Shown here piece by piece: positions 1-10,905 of a stretch of DNA of 64,000 nt. The position numbers were made by a program, and so were the translations under genes. The stretch comes from Linanthus parryae (Eukaryota > Streptophyta > Magnoliopsida > Ericales > Polemoniaceae), in NCBI GenBank assembly GCA_023055425.1, contig JALGPY010000008.1, positions 9,124,501-9,188,500 on the forward strand, written 5' to 3'. The notes under the pieces were generated by a model. The model had not been told where the DNA came from, made no database searches, and saw only the letters and a program-made list of their open reading frames with translations. Numbering within the stretch: the first letter of the stretch is position 1; each line of letters begins with the position of its first letter.

Positions 1-63
1 CAATCCACAGTCCCTTGCGAGGAGGGTTCACCACAACATCGCAGTCCCCGCACCTCTCCCGCT
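1..63 (-). CDS. Possible exon of an RNA (uracil-5-)-methyltransferase-like gene, partial at window edge
   Basis: Read on the minus strand, positions 48 to 10 encode DCDVVVNPPRKGL. This resembles the conserved D-PPR-GL motif (motif IV and its flank) of TrmA/RlmD-type RNA uracil-5-methyltransferases, which methylate uridine in tRNA or rRNA using S-adenosylmethionine. The frame is closed by a TAG just upstream (about position 65), which also provides a possible splice acceptor, so an exon would start near position 60 and run off the left edge. Only about 20 codons are visible, and a pseudogene fragment is equally possible. The call rests on one motif recognised by eye. Confidence 0.3.
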
Positions 64-199
64 GCTAGCGGGGTCTTTGATCCTCACCGTATAATTGTCC
101 AGATTGAGTATGTCCCCATGCCAGGCTTTTTACTCATAGTATTCGGCTAAACCCTTTAGTAAACCAATGAGGAGATGCCTAACCTCCTCTGATGGTATC

Positions 200-2790
200 T
201 ACCTACTTTAGAGTTCAGTAAGTTAAAAATGATAATTGCTCAGGTCTATATTTAGTTGCCTCCAATTACTCAAAATAATAAATAAAAATGTCACAAAAAT
301 GATGTGCATCTATAAAATTTGAGACCATGTTGAGCTTAAATCAAATAATAAGTAGGGTGTAATAATAAATCACTTTTCCACTCACGAATTCACGCAGTAC
401 CTTGAGGCATGGTCCTCTAAAACCAACAAACTTTAGAGCAAGTAGTCACACAGAATACAATGAAATAGCGCACAGGATAAGCATTTTGCTCCTACTCATA
501 TCAATGCGATGATACGTCATACACACATTTAATTGTATACATGTTGCAGAAACTGGGGTAAATGAAGATGGCTCTCTGACCATTGAGAAAATAGATAAAT
601 TCAAAAGTTGCATAGGGCATAGATATGCTCGTACGTAGTCATGAAACTTCTAATAAAACTCAATCTCACTAAGCATGAGAAGAAAATTAAAATGAGAATT
701 AAATGTTCTAAAAGAAATTCCAGAAACAAGGAGTTGCTAAATTTCCATGAGGTACAAACAACTTCACAATAATCAAACTTGTTCCGGTTCTTCACTTTTA
801 TAGTCAGGCGGATCTGGAAGACTCCTCAGTGCCTACAACAATGACCGATTGAAAGACGACTATTACTGAGGAATCAGGATAGAAGAAAACAATTGATAGA
901 CGAACAAGCACCATGAGAGTTCCCATTTACCTCGTAAAGAAACCATGAAGCAAAAGCATCTGTTGCGGCATATTCCAGTTGTCCTTTAGACAAAATATTG
1001 GTCTCCCAGTTTCCCAGCCTGATCTTTCCTGGCTTTGGAAGCTCTACGTTCAAAGAATTTGAATTGAATCTCTTACTAATATGTTCACAACATACGGCAA
1101 CTTGCATCTAGAGAAAATGAGAAAAATGCTCGAAACTTCCTTTTTTTTGTTTCAGAGTTACTTTACGTGTTTACATATGGGTACATTCGAGAAACAAAGG
1201 GAGTAAATTGAGGAACGCGTTAAAGTATGAGCTAGTTATTATAGATGTATTGTTTAACAAAAAATAATGAATAGTTATAAGGAGTTCCTGCTTTACTCAA
1301 TACAGTAAATATTATTCACCAAGCCAAAGGATTCTTTCCCATTGCTCTTACTCAGTTACGGCCGTAATTAACATCCAAATTCTAATTTCAGACTAATTGT
1401 CTAAGGTTTATGTAGCAAGTCTAAACTAATTTACTCCGTCATTTTACCAATTGCAATGAGAGGCATGTGATGTTTGAGAAACAAAAGCACCTGATTCATC
1501 ATCAATATCAAGTTAGTGATGTTTTTAACTTTTGGATATTGGGTTCATTAGAACTACCTATCTGACTATCTGGAGTCTTGAATATTTGGTATTCGTTAGT
1601 TATGCATGTTTATCTATCTAAATACAAGGAATAAATTATTATATGACGTAAACCTGATGCAGGATTAGTATCTGACTTTGCAACTACAATCGGGAAATAA
1701 GATAATCTTATGATTGAATGTCAACCTATTTGCACGTAACCAATTCACACAGTGATGCCAGACTCCACCATTTCTTTGGATCTCCACCAAGCTTTCGGCT
1801 GGCCAGGGGAGACAGATCTTCCAGATCTTTTATAGATACATTATAATCTTTAACAACCTTGTAAGCATCATTTGCAATTCCCACTCCAACCTATGCATGT
1901 GAAAGGAACCACTTTAATGAATAAACAAGACTAGAATCCAGAATCAATCAATCAACCAAGAGGAACGAGGAATGTGTTACTGTGTCAGATTATGACTTTC
2001 ACTAACCTTCAGCGATGTAGGATCTTCAAGAAGACGCTGCAAAGTTGGAGGAATGCCAGAGTGAATAATGTGCATCACATAACAATGACTATGATCTACA
2101 CATATCTGCATAACGGCAGCTTTACCGGGAGGAACACCTGCAAAGTTCTGGCTTGTTTATTATATCTGGCAATATGGCGCTTGCACACACTGTAGTTGCT
2201 CATACTTCAGAAAACGAAAACAGAGAGTGCCGAGCCAATAACCATTTTTGGGAAAATGCTAGCACAGACAACCGATAATGGATGTTCAGAAGTTGATACA
2301 GTAAGCCACAGCGCGATTATATCCCACACCCAGTACTCAAGCAGCCAAAAGAATGAAATAAACATTTCAACTTAACAAGTTTGGAGTAATAAAAATGCAA
2401 TGGAACACAAAATGCTGATTCAATATGATCAACTTCAGCAAAATGTTGGAAGCTAATGAGCATGCGTGTCCAGAAACTGGCCTTGTTGGGGACAGTAGCT
2501 TGTGCAGGTGTCGTAGCCCTGTAACCTACTAGCACCCATGCAGGCGTGCACACAGAATGTGTGTATGTAACAGCTAAAGTTTAAATATTTACACTCAAGT
2601 GTAACATTGTCAAGATGACCAAAAATTAGAATTTGGTAAGGCTCATGAATCACAAATAGAAAAAATAAATGCTGGAGGTAAAAGATCAAAGAATCACTTC
2701 AAAGTCACAACAGAAACAATAGCCGAAAGCCTGAAATCTAAGAAATAGTGTTACTGAAGAAGATGCATCATAAATATTATCTTCTAAATC
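200..2790 (-). repeat. WEX duplication unit A (truncated paralogous block)
   Basis: This block is a diverged copy of DNA found again at about 3300-13160 (unit B, ignoring its insertions), 17505-21350 (unit C) and 54440-55735 (unit D). All begin with the same downstream flank, for example the 'aattgctcaggctatttag'-like stretch, and then carry WEX exons in reverse order. Homology with unit B stops near 2790, inside what is intron 2 in unit B, so the block lacks exons 2 and 1. Confidence 0.8.
773..2137 (-). pseudogene. WEX-A: 5'-truncated Werner-like 3'-5' exonuclease copy
   Basis: Four exons match the intact copy B: exon 3 at 2137..2007, exon 4 at 1890..1726, exon 5 at 1041..931 and exon 6 at 832..773 (stop at 775..773). 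All keep GT-AG borders and the lengths 131, 165, 111 and 60. They encode the second half of a DEDDy exonuclease domain, including GIANDAYK (exo II aspartate) and YAATDAFASW (exo III Y and D). The last codon of exon 4 is TAG (1728..1726) where copies B and C have CAG (Gln), which is a nonsense change. Exons 1 and 2, which carry the first catalytic D and E, are absent. It is therefore a non-functional fragment of a tandem duplicate. The alternative of an unusual short isoform is unlikely given the stop. Confidence 0.85.
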
Positions 2791-3300
2791 TAAGAAATAG
2801 CGGAGCTTAGTAATTAACCGGAGAGCAAGTTTTTGTTGTAACATATATCTTGTTAGACTCGGTGTCTAGTTTGGAAGCAGTCACGAATGTTGGTAACTTT
2901 TATTGTAATGAATCAATAGATGGATGGTTCTTTTCACTTGTTTGTCGTTACCACTCCTTGTATGAAAGCTTAAAATTTTCTGGAGGGAACCTCCCGGTCT
3001 CCGGCTCTTCTGAAAATCGGGGGTGTTACAGAAGGAGAGAGAGAGCTAGTGGGTGATGGTGGCTAGAAATGAGTTATATGGTGTAATTTATAGTAATGTC
3101 TTTTCACCTCTTCCGTTACGTCATATTTATCCAAGCAACAGAGGAGTAATTTGTATTTAATCCATAGTCAAGGCAAGGGGTGAAATTTATCTTTTACCCC
3201 TTTAATTATAGTCCCTATTAAGATGTTCTGGGTTCTACTAAGATTTGATCCAGTTATCCTCAAAAAAAAAGAAGATTTGATCCAGTTGAGAAATCTTGGT
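2790..3300. other. Intergenic spacer between units A and B
   Basis: No gene is seen. The segment 2980-3035 contains 'aacctcccggtctccggc' and 'gggggtgttacag', which look like the end of a degraded LTR or gene 5' region, followed by a short GA run. Near 3240-3290 the 16-mer aagatttgatccagtt occurs twice, separated by a short A-rich filler. Confidence 0.4.
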
Positions 3301-3932
3301 GCTTGCCGTTCTCAACAAAAAACAATAATTGCTCTAGGCTATTTAGTGCCCTCCAATCTCTCAAAATAAAGATAAAATATTCTAAAAATGTTGTACATCT
3401 TGTCATACTACTACAAGTTAAGGCCAATGTTCAGGATATGTCAAACCATGTAGTAAGGTCTAATAGTAAATCACTTTTCCACTCTCATGAATTCTCGTGA
3501 TACCTTGACAGGGTTCTCTAAAATCAACGAACTTTAGAGTTAGCAGTCACACCAAATACGATAAAAATGCACAGGATAAACATTTTTGGTCCACTCATAT
3601 CAATGTGATGATACATCAAATACACATTTGATCGGATAAATTTTGTAGAAAATTGAGGTAAAGTTAGATGACTCTGCTAATTGAGAAAACAAATAGTGTA
3701 AAACTTCTATAAATTAATACTCAGTAAATTAATAACTTAGATAAAATTAATAATTTGTCCAGCCCCCACTTGGGACAAGTACAAAATTGGACCCCAATCA
3801 ATAAAATAATGAGATAATAATTTTTTTAAAATCTCTGTGTATATATATTGGTCCCAACGAAACTATAAATTTATAATTACTAAAAAAATTCAAATTCTAA
3901 TATTGGCTAGTGAAAAATGAATCTATAGCCAC

Positions 3933-4217
3933 TTATTTTTTGTTGAACTTTAGATCTGTGTTGAGTTCATCTTTAAATTTTCTCATTACACTTAAGAGTT
4001 CGGGCATTGTCTTCTCATATTGCAACATAAAGTTGTGAATAGTTGTTGTCGCTTGCAATGCTTCTTTTCGAGTGACCGGTTCAAATGTTATTGAATCATC
4101 CTCAACTTCGTCATCGAGCGGATTTTGGATGTTATCCGCCACAACGTCTTCAATGCTTTGAACCGTGTAGTATTCAATATTTTCACAAGGATCATCTGGG
4201 AAGTAATTCACATCCAT
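3933..4217 (-). pseudogene. C-terminal fragment of a pogo-like (CENP-B/DDE) transposase
   Basis: The 94-codon open frame contains EPVTRKEALQATTTIHNFML followed by a Glu/Leu-rich helix ending ...KDELNTDLKFNKK. This resembles the acidic tail of plant Tigger/CENP-B-like transposases, where a VTRKEAL(K)AA-TLHNFLLQ-E segment follows the DDE domain. No helix-turn-helix or DDE residues remain, so it cannot encode an active enzyme. It lies just inside the left inverted end of the 3697..10711 element in the orientation expected for its transposase. Confidence 0.65.
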
Positions 4218-4538
4218 TTAATAAGGATAAAACTAGTTTGTTTTTAACTAATATACATTGTAACTAGTACATTGAACTTAAAAATTTTAGCTTCTAGTCT
4301 CTCTCTCTAGAAAGTTGCTCTGCTTCTTCTGGGATGAGTGTTGAGGGTTTTTCATACCCTGAGTCCCCTGATTTGCAGGGGTTTTGAGTGTTTCTGCTCG
4401 TTTCGTTTCCAATTTTCTTCGTCTCTCATTTTCTGTTTTCCTCTCGATCTGATTTCCTCTCTTTGAATCTTTATTTCTCTCTATTTTCTCCGAGTTCTGA
4501 ACTTTTGGGTTTCCGGTTACTACCTTCTCTGTGCAAAA

Positions 4539-6353
4539 ATGGAGGCGGTAGGTTCTAATGATTTGCTTACTCTAGATCTTGAAGAAGACCTGAAATCTGC
4601 GAACCAGGCTAGCCAAAAAGTTCTGGTTGGTAGATTATTATCACAGAAGTCTCTATCTGCAAATACAGTCGCCAAAATTGCAAAAGGGATCTGGGGTTTG
4701 AAGGCTGAGCTTCGAGTGGAGATGTGGGCACATAACAAGTTTATTTTTCGATTCCAAAATCAGGATGAGTGTAAGAGGGTTATGCAAGGAGTCCCCTGGA
4801 ATTTGGTGAATGATTTATTAGTATTGAAGAAGTGGCCTGTTAATACTGCTTTGAAGGATATCGATTTCTCGAAATCCCCCTTTTGGATCCAGGTGTGTGT
4901 CCCTCCAGCGTTCAGAACGAAGAAAAACGCAGAGAAAATCGGAGAGCTTGCTGGGTCTATTCTCGACATCGATGAAGAAACAATTGGCGAAAATCAGAGG
5001 TATCCCTATCTTCGTCTCCAGGCCTTAATTTCAGTGGATAAACCATTAGTTCAAGCTTTCTTCTATTCAAACAAAGGTAGAAGACTCAGAGAAGGACTTC
5101 ACTATGAACATCTCGGAGATTACTGCTACGATTGCGGTCGGTTGGGGCACAGGGACAGAGACTGTAAATTTCTTCCGGTGGAAAAAAAAGGGTGTGAAGA
5201 TTACGGTATGTTCTTGCGGTGTGATCCTAAAAAGCATCGAGGCCCCAAGCCTGCGTGGCTCACCCCAGAAGCTGAGCGGTTTCTGAAAATTTGGGGGTCG
5301 CCGGAGTTAGAATTTGAAGAGACGGTACCGGAGTGTGAAGGAATCTCAGGCGATGAGCGCGTGGGGGAGAGCACGCGTGATTTGGCGATATTGCCGTCAA
5401 ATACAAAGGACAGTGGTACGATTTCTGAGCATATCCAGCCTGGAGGTATTAACGGTCCAATAGCAAAGGGACTAGTACGCACGCTATCTTTCTCGGAAAC
5501 ACATATTTTATCTGATTCGGAGGAGGAAGGAAGTCGCGACAAATCGACAGGAAGTGAGAATGTGGTGGCGACAGTTGGCAATCTCAGCGCTTCTATTGCT
5601 CAGTGTAAGGAGGGGGAGGCTACAGTCTTTTCAAATTTTGTAAGGACTGATTCTGGTGAAAATTTAAAATTGTTAGAGGATCACACCAATAATTATGTGC
5701 CAGTGGACTCTACAAACATTGGGCCATCTGAGGGGGAAAATGTTGGGCCTTATAGTAAGCCCAATAGTAATCAGTCGACCCAAGCAATTCAGCGTACTTT
5801 TATTAGCTCGAAGGCCCGCCGGTTTAAACGGCTTATTCGACCCAAGCCTGCGGGTGTTTCTGGTATCATTAGTGAAGGGCAAGAAAGGAATTTAACTGTG
5901 TCAAACTCCCCTCCTAATGGGAATCCATTCACGGATGTTTCACTCTCTAGGGCTTTTAATCGGCTTTCAGTTCTTAAGAGAAAAGGGGCTGAATTTCTGG
6001 AGGATATAGAGTCAAGCAAGAAGCAGCGTTTCTCAACAAATCAAGTTCAAGGCGATTGGGATTTGATTGGTACAGGACTTACAGAAGAGGAGAAAGAGTA
6101 TGTCAATTTGGTTTGTCAATCTCAAGCTTCTCAAGATGGGGATTCTTCTATGGCTGTTCGGGTGGAAAGGAAAGTGGAGCGTAAGGTTAGTGTTTTTTCT
6201 CATCTCTCAGAGGGGGAAGATAGTTTTTATGCTCAGTATATGGAAGATTTTGAAATTGAAATGGGTTTGATTACTCAACAGAGGGCAGTCTCTAATTATT
6301 GTTCGGATAAGGTGGTGGTGGCTGACCTTCAACAGCCACAAGATCGATGCTGA
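4539..6353 (+). CDS. LINE ORF1: DUF4283 / CCHC zinc-knuckle nucleic-acid-binding protein
   Basis: An uninterrupted 604-codon frame. Residues of about 20-150 form a DUF4283 domain (WNLVNDLLVLKKW, SPFWIQVCVPP), the RNA-binding-like domain usual in plant LINE ORF1. A CCHC knuckle, CYDCGRLGHRDRDC, lies near residues 195-208. The remaining half is a polar, low-complexity linker with no recognised domain. The product would coat LINE RNA in the ribonucleoprotein that carries out target-primed reverse transcription. The start at 4539 is the first Met of the frame after the C/T-rich leader. Its stop overlaps the ORF2 start in the string ATGCTGA. Confidence 0.9.
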   Translation: MEAVGSNDLLTLDLEEDLKSANQASQKVLVGRLLSQKSLSANTVAKIAKGIWGLKAELRVEMWAHNKFIFRFQNQDECKRVMQGVPWNLVNDLLVLKKWPVNTALKDIDFSKSPFWIQVCVPPAFRTKKNAEKIGELAGSILDIDEETIGENQRYPYLRLQALISVDKPLVQAFFYSNKGRRLREGLHYEHLGDYCYDCGRLGHRDRDCKFLPVEKKGCEDYGMFLRCDPKKHRGPKPAWLTPEAERFLKIWGSPELEFEETVPECEGISGDERVGESTRDLAILPSNTKDSGTISEHIQPGGINGPIAKGLVRTLSFSETHILSDSEEEGSRDKSTGSENVVATVGNLSASIAQCKEGEATVFSNFVRTDSGENLKLLEDHTNNYVPVDSTNIGPSEGENVGPYSKPNSNQSTQAIQRTFISSKARRFKRLIRPKPAGVSGIISEGQERNLTVSNSPPNGNPFTDVSLSRAFNRLSVLKRKGAEFLEDIESSKKQRFSTNQVQGDWDLIGTGLTEEEKEYVNLVCQSQASQDGDSSMAVRVERKVERKVSVFSHLSEGEDSFYAQYMEDFEIEMGLITQQRAVSNYCSDKVVVADLQQPQDRC

Positions 6354-9300
6354 GTATTTGCTGGAACTGTCAGGGCTTGGGGCGTAACCTGACAGTCCAG
6401 AGACTCAGAGGTCTTATTAGAGACCATCGTCCCTCAGTAGTTTTCCTTTCTGAAACAAAAAATAAAAGTCGTAATATTGATGGGCTAAGGAGATCTTTAC
6501 AGTTTGAGTCAGCTGAGTATGTTGATCCAATTGGTTTATCGGGTGGGCTTGCTCTTTGGTGGCATGAAGAGGTCAATCTCTCTGTGGTTTGGAAATCAAA
6601 GAATTTAATTCAAGTGTTAATTGAAAAAGAAAATGTTGAAAAAGAGATGTGGTATTTTGTTTATGCTCCTACTGAGATTAGAGCTAGGAGGGATTTTTGG
6701 AAAGATATTATGGAAAATTCTTTTTCTCTGGAAGTGCCATGGCTTTTAATTGGGGATTGCAATGATTATTTGGAAGATATAGATAAACAAGGTGGTGTGC
6801 AAAGAAGTATGTGGAGGTGTGCTCATTTCAGGTCTTTTGTTAGAAATTGTGCTCTCATGGAACTGAATGCACAAGGCCTGGGTTATAGTTGGTCAAATAA
6901 TCGTGAAGTTGGTAATATAAGGGAGCTCATTGATAGAGCTTTTTTCTCTCCAGATTGGGGTGTTAAGAACCCAAAAGCCAAGCTCAATAGAGAATTTCTG
7001 CTAGGGTCTGATCATACCCCTCTCATTTTAGACACTCGTTGGAGGAAGAATCAAAGGAGATATCAGTTTACGTTTAGCAAAAATTGGTTGTCAATTGAAA
7101 ATTGTGGTAGCACTATTGAAGACTTGTGGAAGGAGAAGGGAGCTGCTAGCTCCTTTGCAAATTTGACTTCTAAGCTAGTTAACTGCAGGGAGGGTTTAAA
7201 GAAGTGGAGTAAGGTATTATGTCACAATTATGGCTCTCATATAAAAAAGCTTAGTTTGGAGTTAAGTGAACTACAAAAAAGCAGCTGGAGTGTAGAGAAC
7301 AGTTTACTTCAAAGGCAAATCAAGAAACAGCTAGAGGATGCTTGGTCTAAAGAGGAAGTTTATTGGAAAGAAATCCAGAGTGCAATTTCTAAAGGAAGGT
7401 GATAAGAACTCGAAGTTTTTCTTTTTGTCTACTTTAAGAAGAAGAAATGTTAACAGTATTAACAAGCTCCTTGATGATGGTGGTGTGTGGCATGTAGAGA
7501 AAGAGGAGCTGAAGAGCTTGGCAAAGGGTTTCTTTGTAAATCTGTTCCAGTCCACTATTCCTCAAGCTGATGGGAATTTGATCCAACTCATTCAACCTGA
7601 AATTTCAGATGAAGAAAATGCTAGGTTGTGTTCTATTCCTACTGAGATTGAAATCGAGCAAGTAGTCTTCTCTTTTAACCCTAATAAAGCCCCTGGCTTC
7701 GATGGTTTTAATGGTGTTTTTTATCAGTCCCAATGGGGAACTATTAAGGTGGAGGTAGTGGCAGCTATTCAACACTTTTTTCAGCATCAAGTTATGTTGC
7801 CTAGCTTCAACAAAACAGTAATTGCTTTAGTTCCCAAGATCAAGAACCCTGAGAGATTGAAGGATTTTAGACCAATAGCTCTATGCACCTTTATTTACAA
7901 AGTTATAGCCAAATTATTAGCTAATAGGCTCAAGGTGGTCTTGCCTAGGTTGATAGCTTATGAGCAATCTGCTTTTGTGCCGGGTAGGGCTATCCAAGAC
8001 AATGTCATCATCACTCAAGAGATCTTGCATCACATAAAGTCAAAGAAGGAAGGTAAGAAGGGAGTCCTAGCCTTGAAATTGGATCTTCAGAAAGCTTATG
8101 ATAAGGTAGAGTGGAGCTTTCTTCTTCAAGTTCTCACAAATTTTGGCTTCACCCTATTTTCATCAATTTGATCAAGCAATGCATCACCACTGTCTCATTC
8201 ACAGTCAAGATTAATGGCGAAACTGGTGATTATTTTAAGCCTGGTAGAGGAATTAGACAGGGGGATCCTTTATCCCCCTATCTTTTTGTTATTGTTATGG
8301 AGGTCCTCTCTAGAAATCTTAAGGCAGCTCTTTTGCATGGGAATATTCAGGGTATTCAGATCAGAAGAAGTGCTATATCCATCAATCACTTGTTATTTGC
8401 AGACGATGCAATAATCTTTCTTCAAGCCTGTTGTGATGAAGTTCAAGCTTTTATGAATCTCCTCCACACTTTCTGTCTCTCTTCAGGTATGGAGATCAAT
8501 TTGAACAAATCCGGTATGTTTGTTTCTCCTAATACAAGTGCTGAGGTGGTGGATGCTATTGCTGCATTATGTGCTATTCCTACTATTGATAAAAATACCA
8601 AGTATCTGGGTATCCCTGCTTTTTGGGGTAGATCCAAAATTCAGAGTATAAATTTTGTTGGTGAAAATGTGGAGAGAGTTCTGCAAGGTTGGAAAATGAA
8701 GTATTTGTCGTACGCTGGTAGAGACACTATCATTAAGGCTGTTGCTTTATCTATCCCTTCCTATGTTATGAGTTGCATTCAATTTCCTAAATCTTTGTTA
8801 TCTAAATTGAAAAAGATCGTAAGAAATTTCTGGTGGGGAGGAAATCCTAGGAATAAGAAGCTTTGCTGGGTTGCTTGGAGGGATTTGGTGGACTCAAAGG
8901 ATGAAGGTGGTCTGGCTTTTCGCGATTTGAAAGCTTTCAATCATGCTATGCTGGCGAAAAATGGCTGGAGATTACTTAAAAACCCAGATTCACTATGTGC
9001 CAAGTTTTTGAAAGCTGCTTACTTTCCTAACTCCTCTATCTTAAATGCTAAAGTGGGACACAATCCCTCATGGACGTGGAGGAGTCTTATTACAGGGTTA
9101 GAAGTCATTAAAAATGGTATTTTGTGGAAAGTTGGGAATGGTGCTTCTATTGATTTATTTGCAGATGCTTGGATTCCAAAGTATCCAGGTCTCAAGGTAA
9201 AAAAGAGAAGCTTTCATGGTAATTTGCTTAGGGTGGCAGATTTAATTAATGTGGATACAAAGTCTTGGAAGGTTAATTTGATCTCAAACATGTTTTCGCC

Positions 9301-10503
9301 TAATGAAGTTCATCACATCCTAGCAGTGCCTATTCCTTGGAGAAATGTAGAAGATAATCCTATCTGGAGTGCAAATAGATCTGGTATTTATTCAGTGAAG
9401 TCCGGAACAAAAGTTGCAAAAAAAATGTTTCATAAAGCTGCTAGTCAAGGCAAGAGAGGATATAAGGAGTATGATTTGTGCAGACCCTCTTCTTCCTTCA
9501 GATTTTCAAAGGAATTTTGGGTCAGAAGCTGGAAATTAAAAGTGCCCCCCAAACTGAAGTTTTTTTGGTGGAGATTAAGTAAAAATGCTCTTGCTACTAA
9601 GAGTAATCTTTTGAACAGAGGGTGTGGATTTTCTGCGTTGTGCCAAATTTGTAATCAATATTCAGAGGATGATGTCCACTGTTTCCTGAGATGTGAGTGG
9701 ACAAGATCTATTTGGTTTCAGCTGGGGTGGATCTCTCAAGATGGTTCTCATAATGATCTTACTTAGCAGAAATGGCAACAACAGATGTTTGAGTTAGATA
9801 AAAATGTCCCTACAAATGATGGTTTTCTTGAAAAAATTGTCATTACTTTGTGGCTGATCTGGAAAGAGAGGAACAAAGTTATCTTTGAAGAAGGAAGTGT
9901 GAATCCTGGTGCTCTTATTCACAAGATCAGTGCTCTGATGTCATCTTTCAGCCAGGTGTATGCCTCTTTAAATGTGCCAAGCAAGTCAGGTGTTTTCCCA
10001 GATTCATCAACAAGTTCTAATTGGAAAGCCCCTGCTACAGGTACTTTCAAATGTAATCTTGATGCAAGTTGGTGCAAAGATTCTATGTCCATGGTTGCTA
10101 GTTGGATTGTGAGGAATGATCAGGGTCTTATGGTTGATAGTGGTTGGCACAAAAACTTGGCTCCATCTGCAGTGGTTGCAGAAGCCATAGCTTTTAGAGA
10201 AGCAGTCTTCCAAAATCAAGATCTTGTCCCAAAATGTGTGTTTGAAAGTGATTGTAAACAGATTGTTGATGTGTGGCAAAATAAGTCTGCTCCATTATGG
10301 GAAGTTGATGATATTCTTCAAGATCTCAAGCTCCTAATGCCAAATTCAGAGGTGCAGCTAGTTTGGATCCGAAGACAAGATAATAGGGTAGCAGACTAAT
10401 TGCTAAGAATGTGCAGTTGCTAGGAACTGATGGTAGTGAACTTTTAAGTAGCTCTGAGTTTCTGAATTTGGTCGAGAAGGACCGTTGTACTTCTGCTTCT
10501 TAA
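6347..10503 (+). pseudogene. LINE ORF2: endonuclease, reverse transcriptase, zf-RVT, RNase H (broken)
   Basis: The APE-type endonuclease runs about 6347-7050 with NCQGLG, the catalytic E in FLSETK, LIGDCNDY and SDHTPLIL. The reverse transcriptase follows with NKAPGFDG, FRPIALC, SAFVPGRAIQDN, LKLDLQKAYDKVEW, RQGDPLSPYLF and the active-site FADD near 8400. A zf-RVT region (RLSKNALATKSNLLNRGC) and an RNase H domain (about 10040-10400) complete it. Damage: a frame change near 7380-7400, another near 8145-8165 just after the KVEW block where several residues are missing, an in-frame TAG at 9764-9766, and a one-base shift near 10397, after which the frame resumes to a stop at 10501-10503. It would otherwise encode the enzyme for target-primed reverse transcription. 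Confidence 0.9.
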
Positions 10504-10905
10504 TCATCAATACAATTCATCTTTCTGGAAAAAAAAAAAAAAAAAAAAACTTAAAAATTTTAAGGTCATACGTGAAATCTCTTTAATTTTTTTTTTTTTG
10601 AGAAAAAATCTCTTTAAATTAATAAATCATTAATTTATCGATATAATAATATCTCGCTAAATTAATAAAATATTCTGGTCCCAACATTATTAATTTATAG
10701 AGGTTTTACTGTAAATACTATTACAAAATTTGCACAGGGCATAGATTCGGAACACACACTCATACCTAGCCATGAGACTTCTAATAAATAATCAATCTCA
10801 CAAAGCATGAGAAGGAAATTAAAATAAGAAATAAATGTTCTCCATGAAATGCTAAAAACAATGAGCTGCTAAATTTCTATGAATTACAACCAAAAATCAC
10901 AGAGA

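Larger units (their letters stand above)
4290..10548 (+). mobile_element. Nearly full-length L1-type LINE with RNase H, about 6.3 kb
   Basis: It has a 5' leader at 4290-4538, ORF1, ORF2 and a 3' poly-A run (about 10529-10548). It is flanked by a target-site duplication, acttaaaaatttta, at 4276..4289 and 10549..10562. The organisation (DUF4283 plus zinc knuckle, then endonuclease, reverse transcriptase, zf-RVT and a C-terminal RNase H) is that of plant L1 elements. It inserted inside the pogo-like transposon. ORF2 has frameshifts and a stop, so the copy is probably inactive, although the clear target duplication and long A tail suggest a fairly young insertion. Confidence 0.93.
3697..10711 (-). 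mobile_element. Pogo/Tigger-like (Tc1/mariner superfamily) DNA transposon, internally deleted, hosting a LINE
   Basis: Inverted ends are readable. The left end starts GTGTAAAACTTCTATAAATT and the right end, read inward on the minus strand, starts CAGTAAAACCTCTATAAATT. Each is flanked by TA (3695-3696 and 10712-10713). Both subterminal regions carry the TTGGTCCCAAC/TTGGGACC-type motif typical of plant pogo relatives. A 3'-terminal transposase fragment on the minus strand (3933..4217) supports the class. The element sits 195 bp beyond the WEX-B stop codon. The flanks rejoin to a sequence that matches units C and D without it. Most of the element's own coding region is missing, because the DNA right of the LINE is only the terminal 150 bp. 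Confidence 0.75.
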
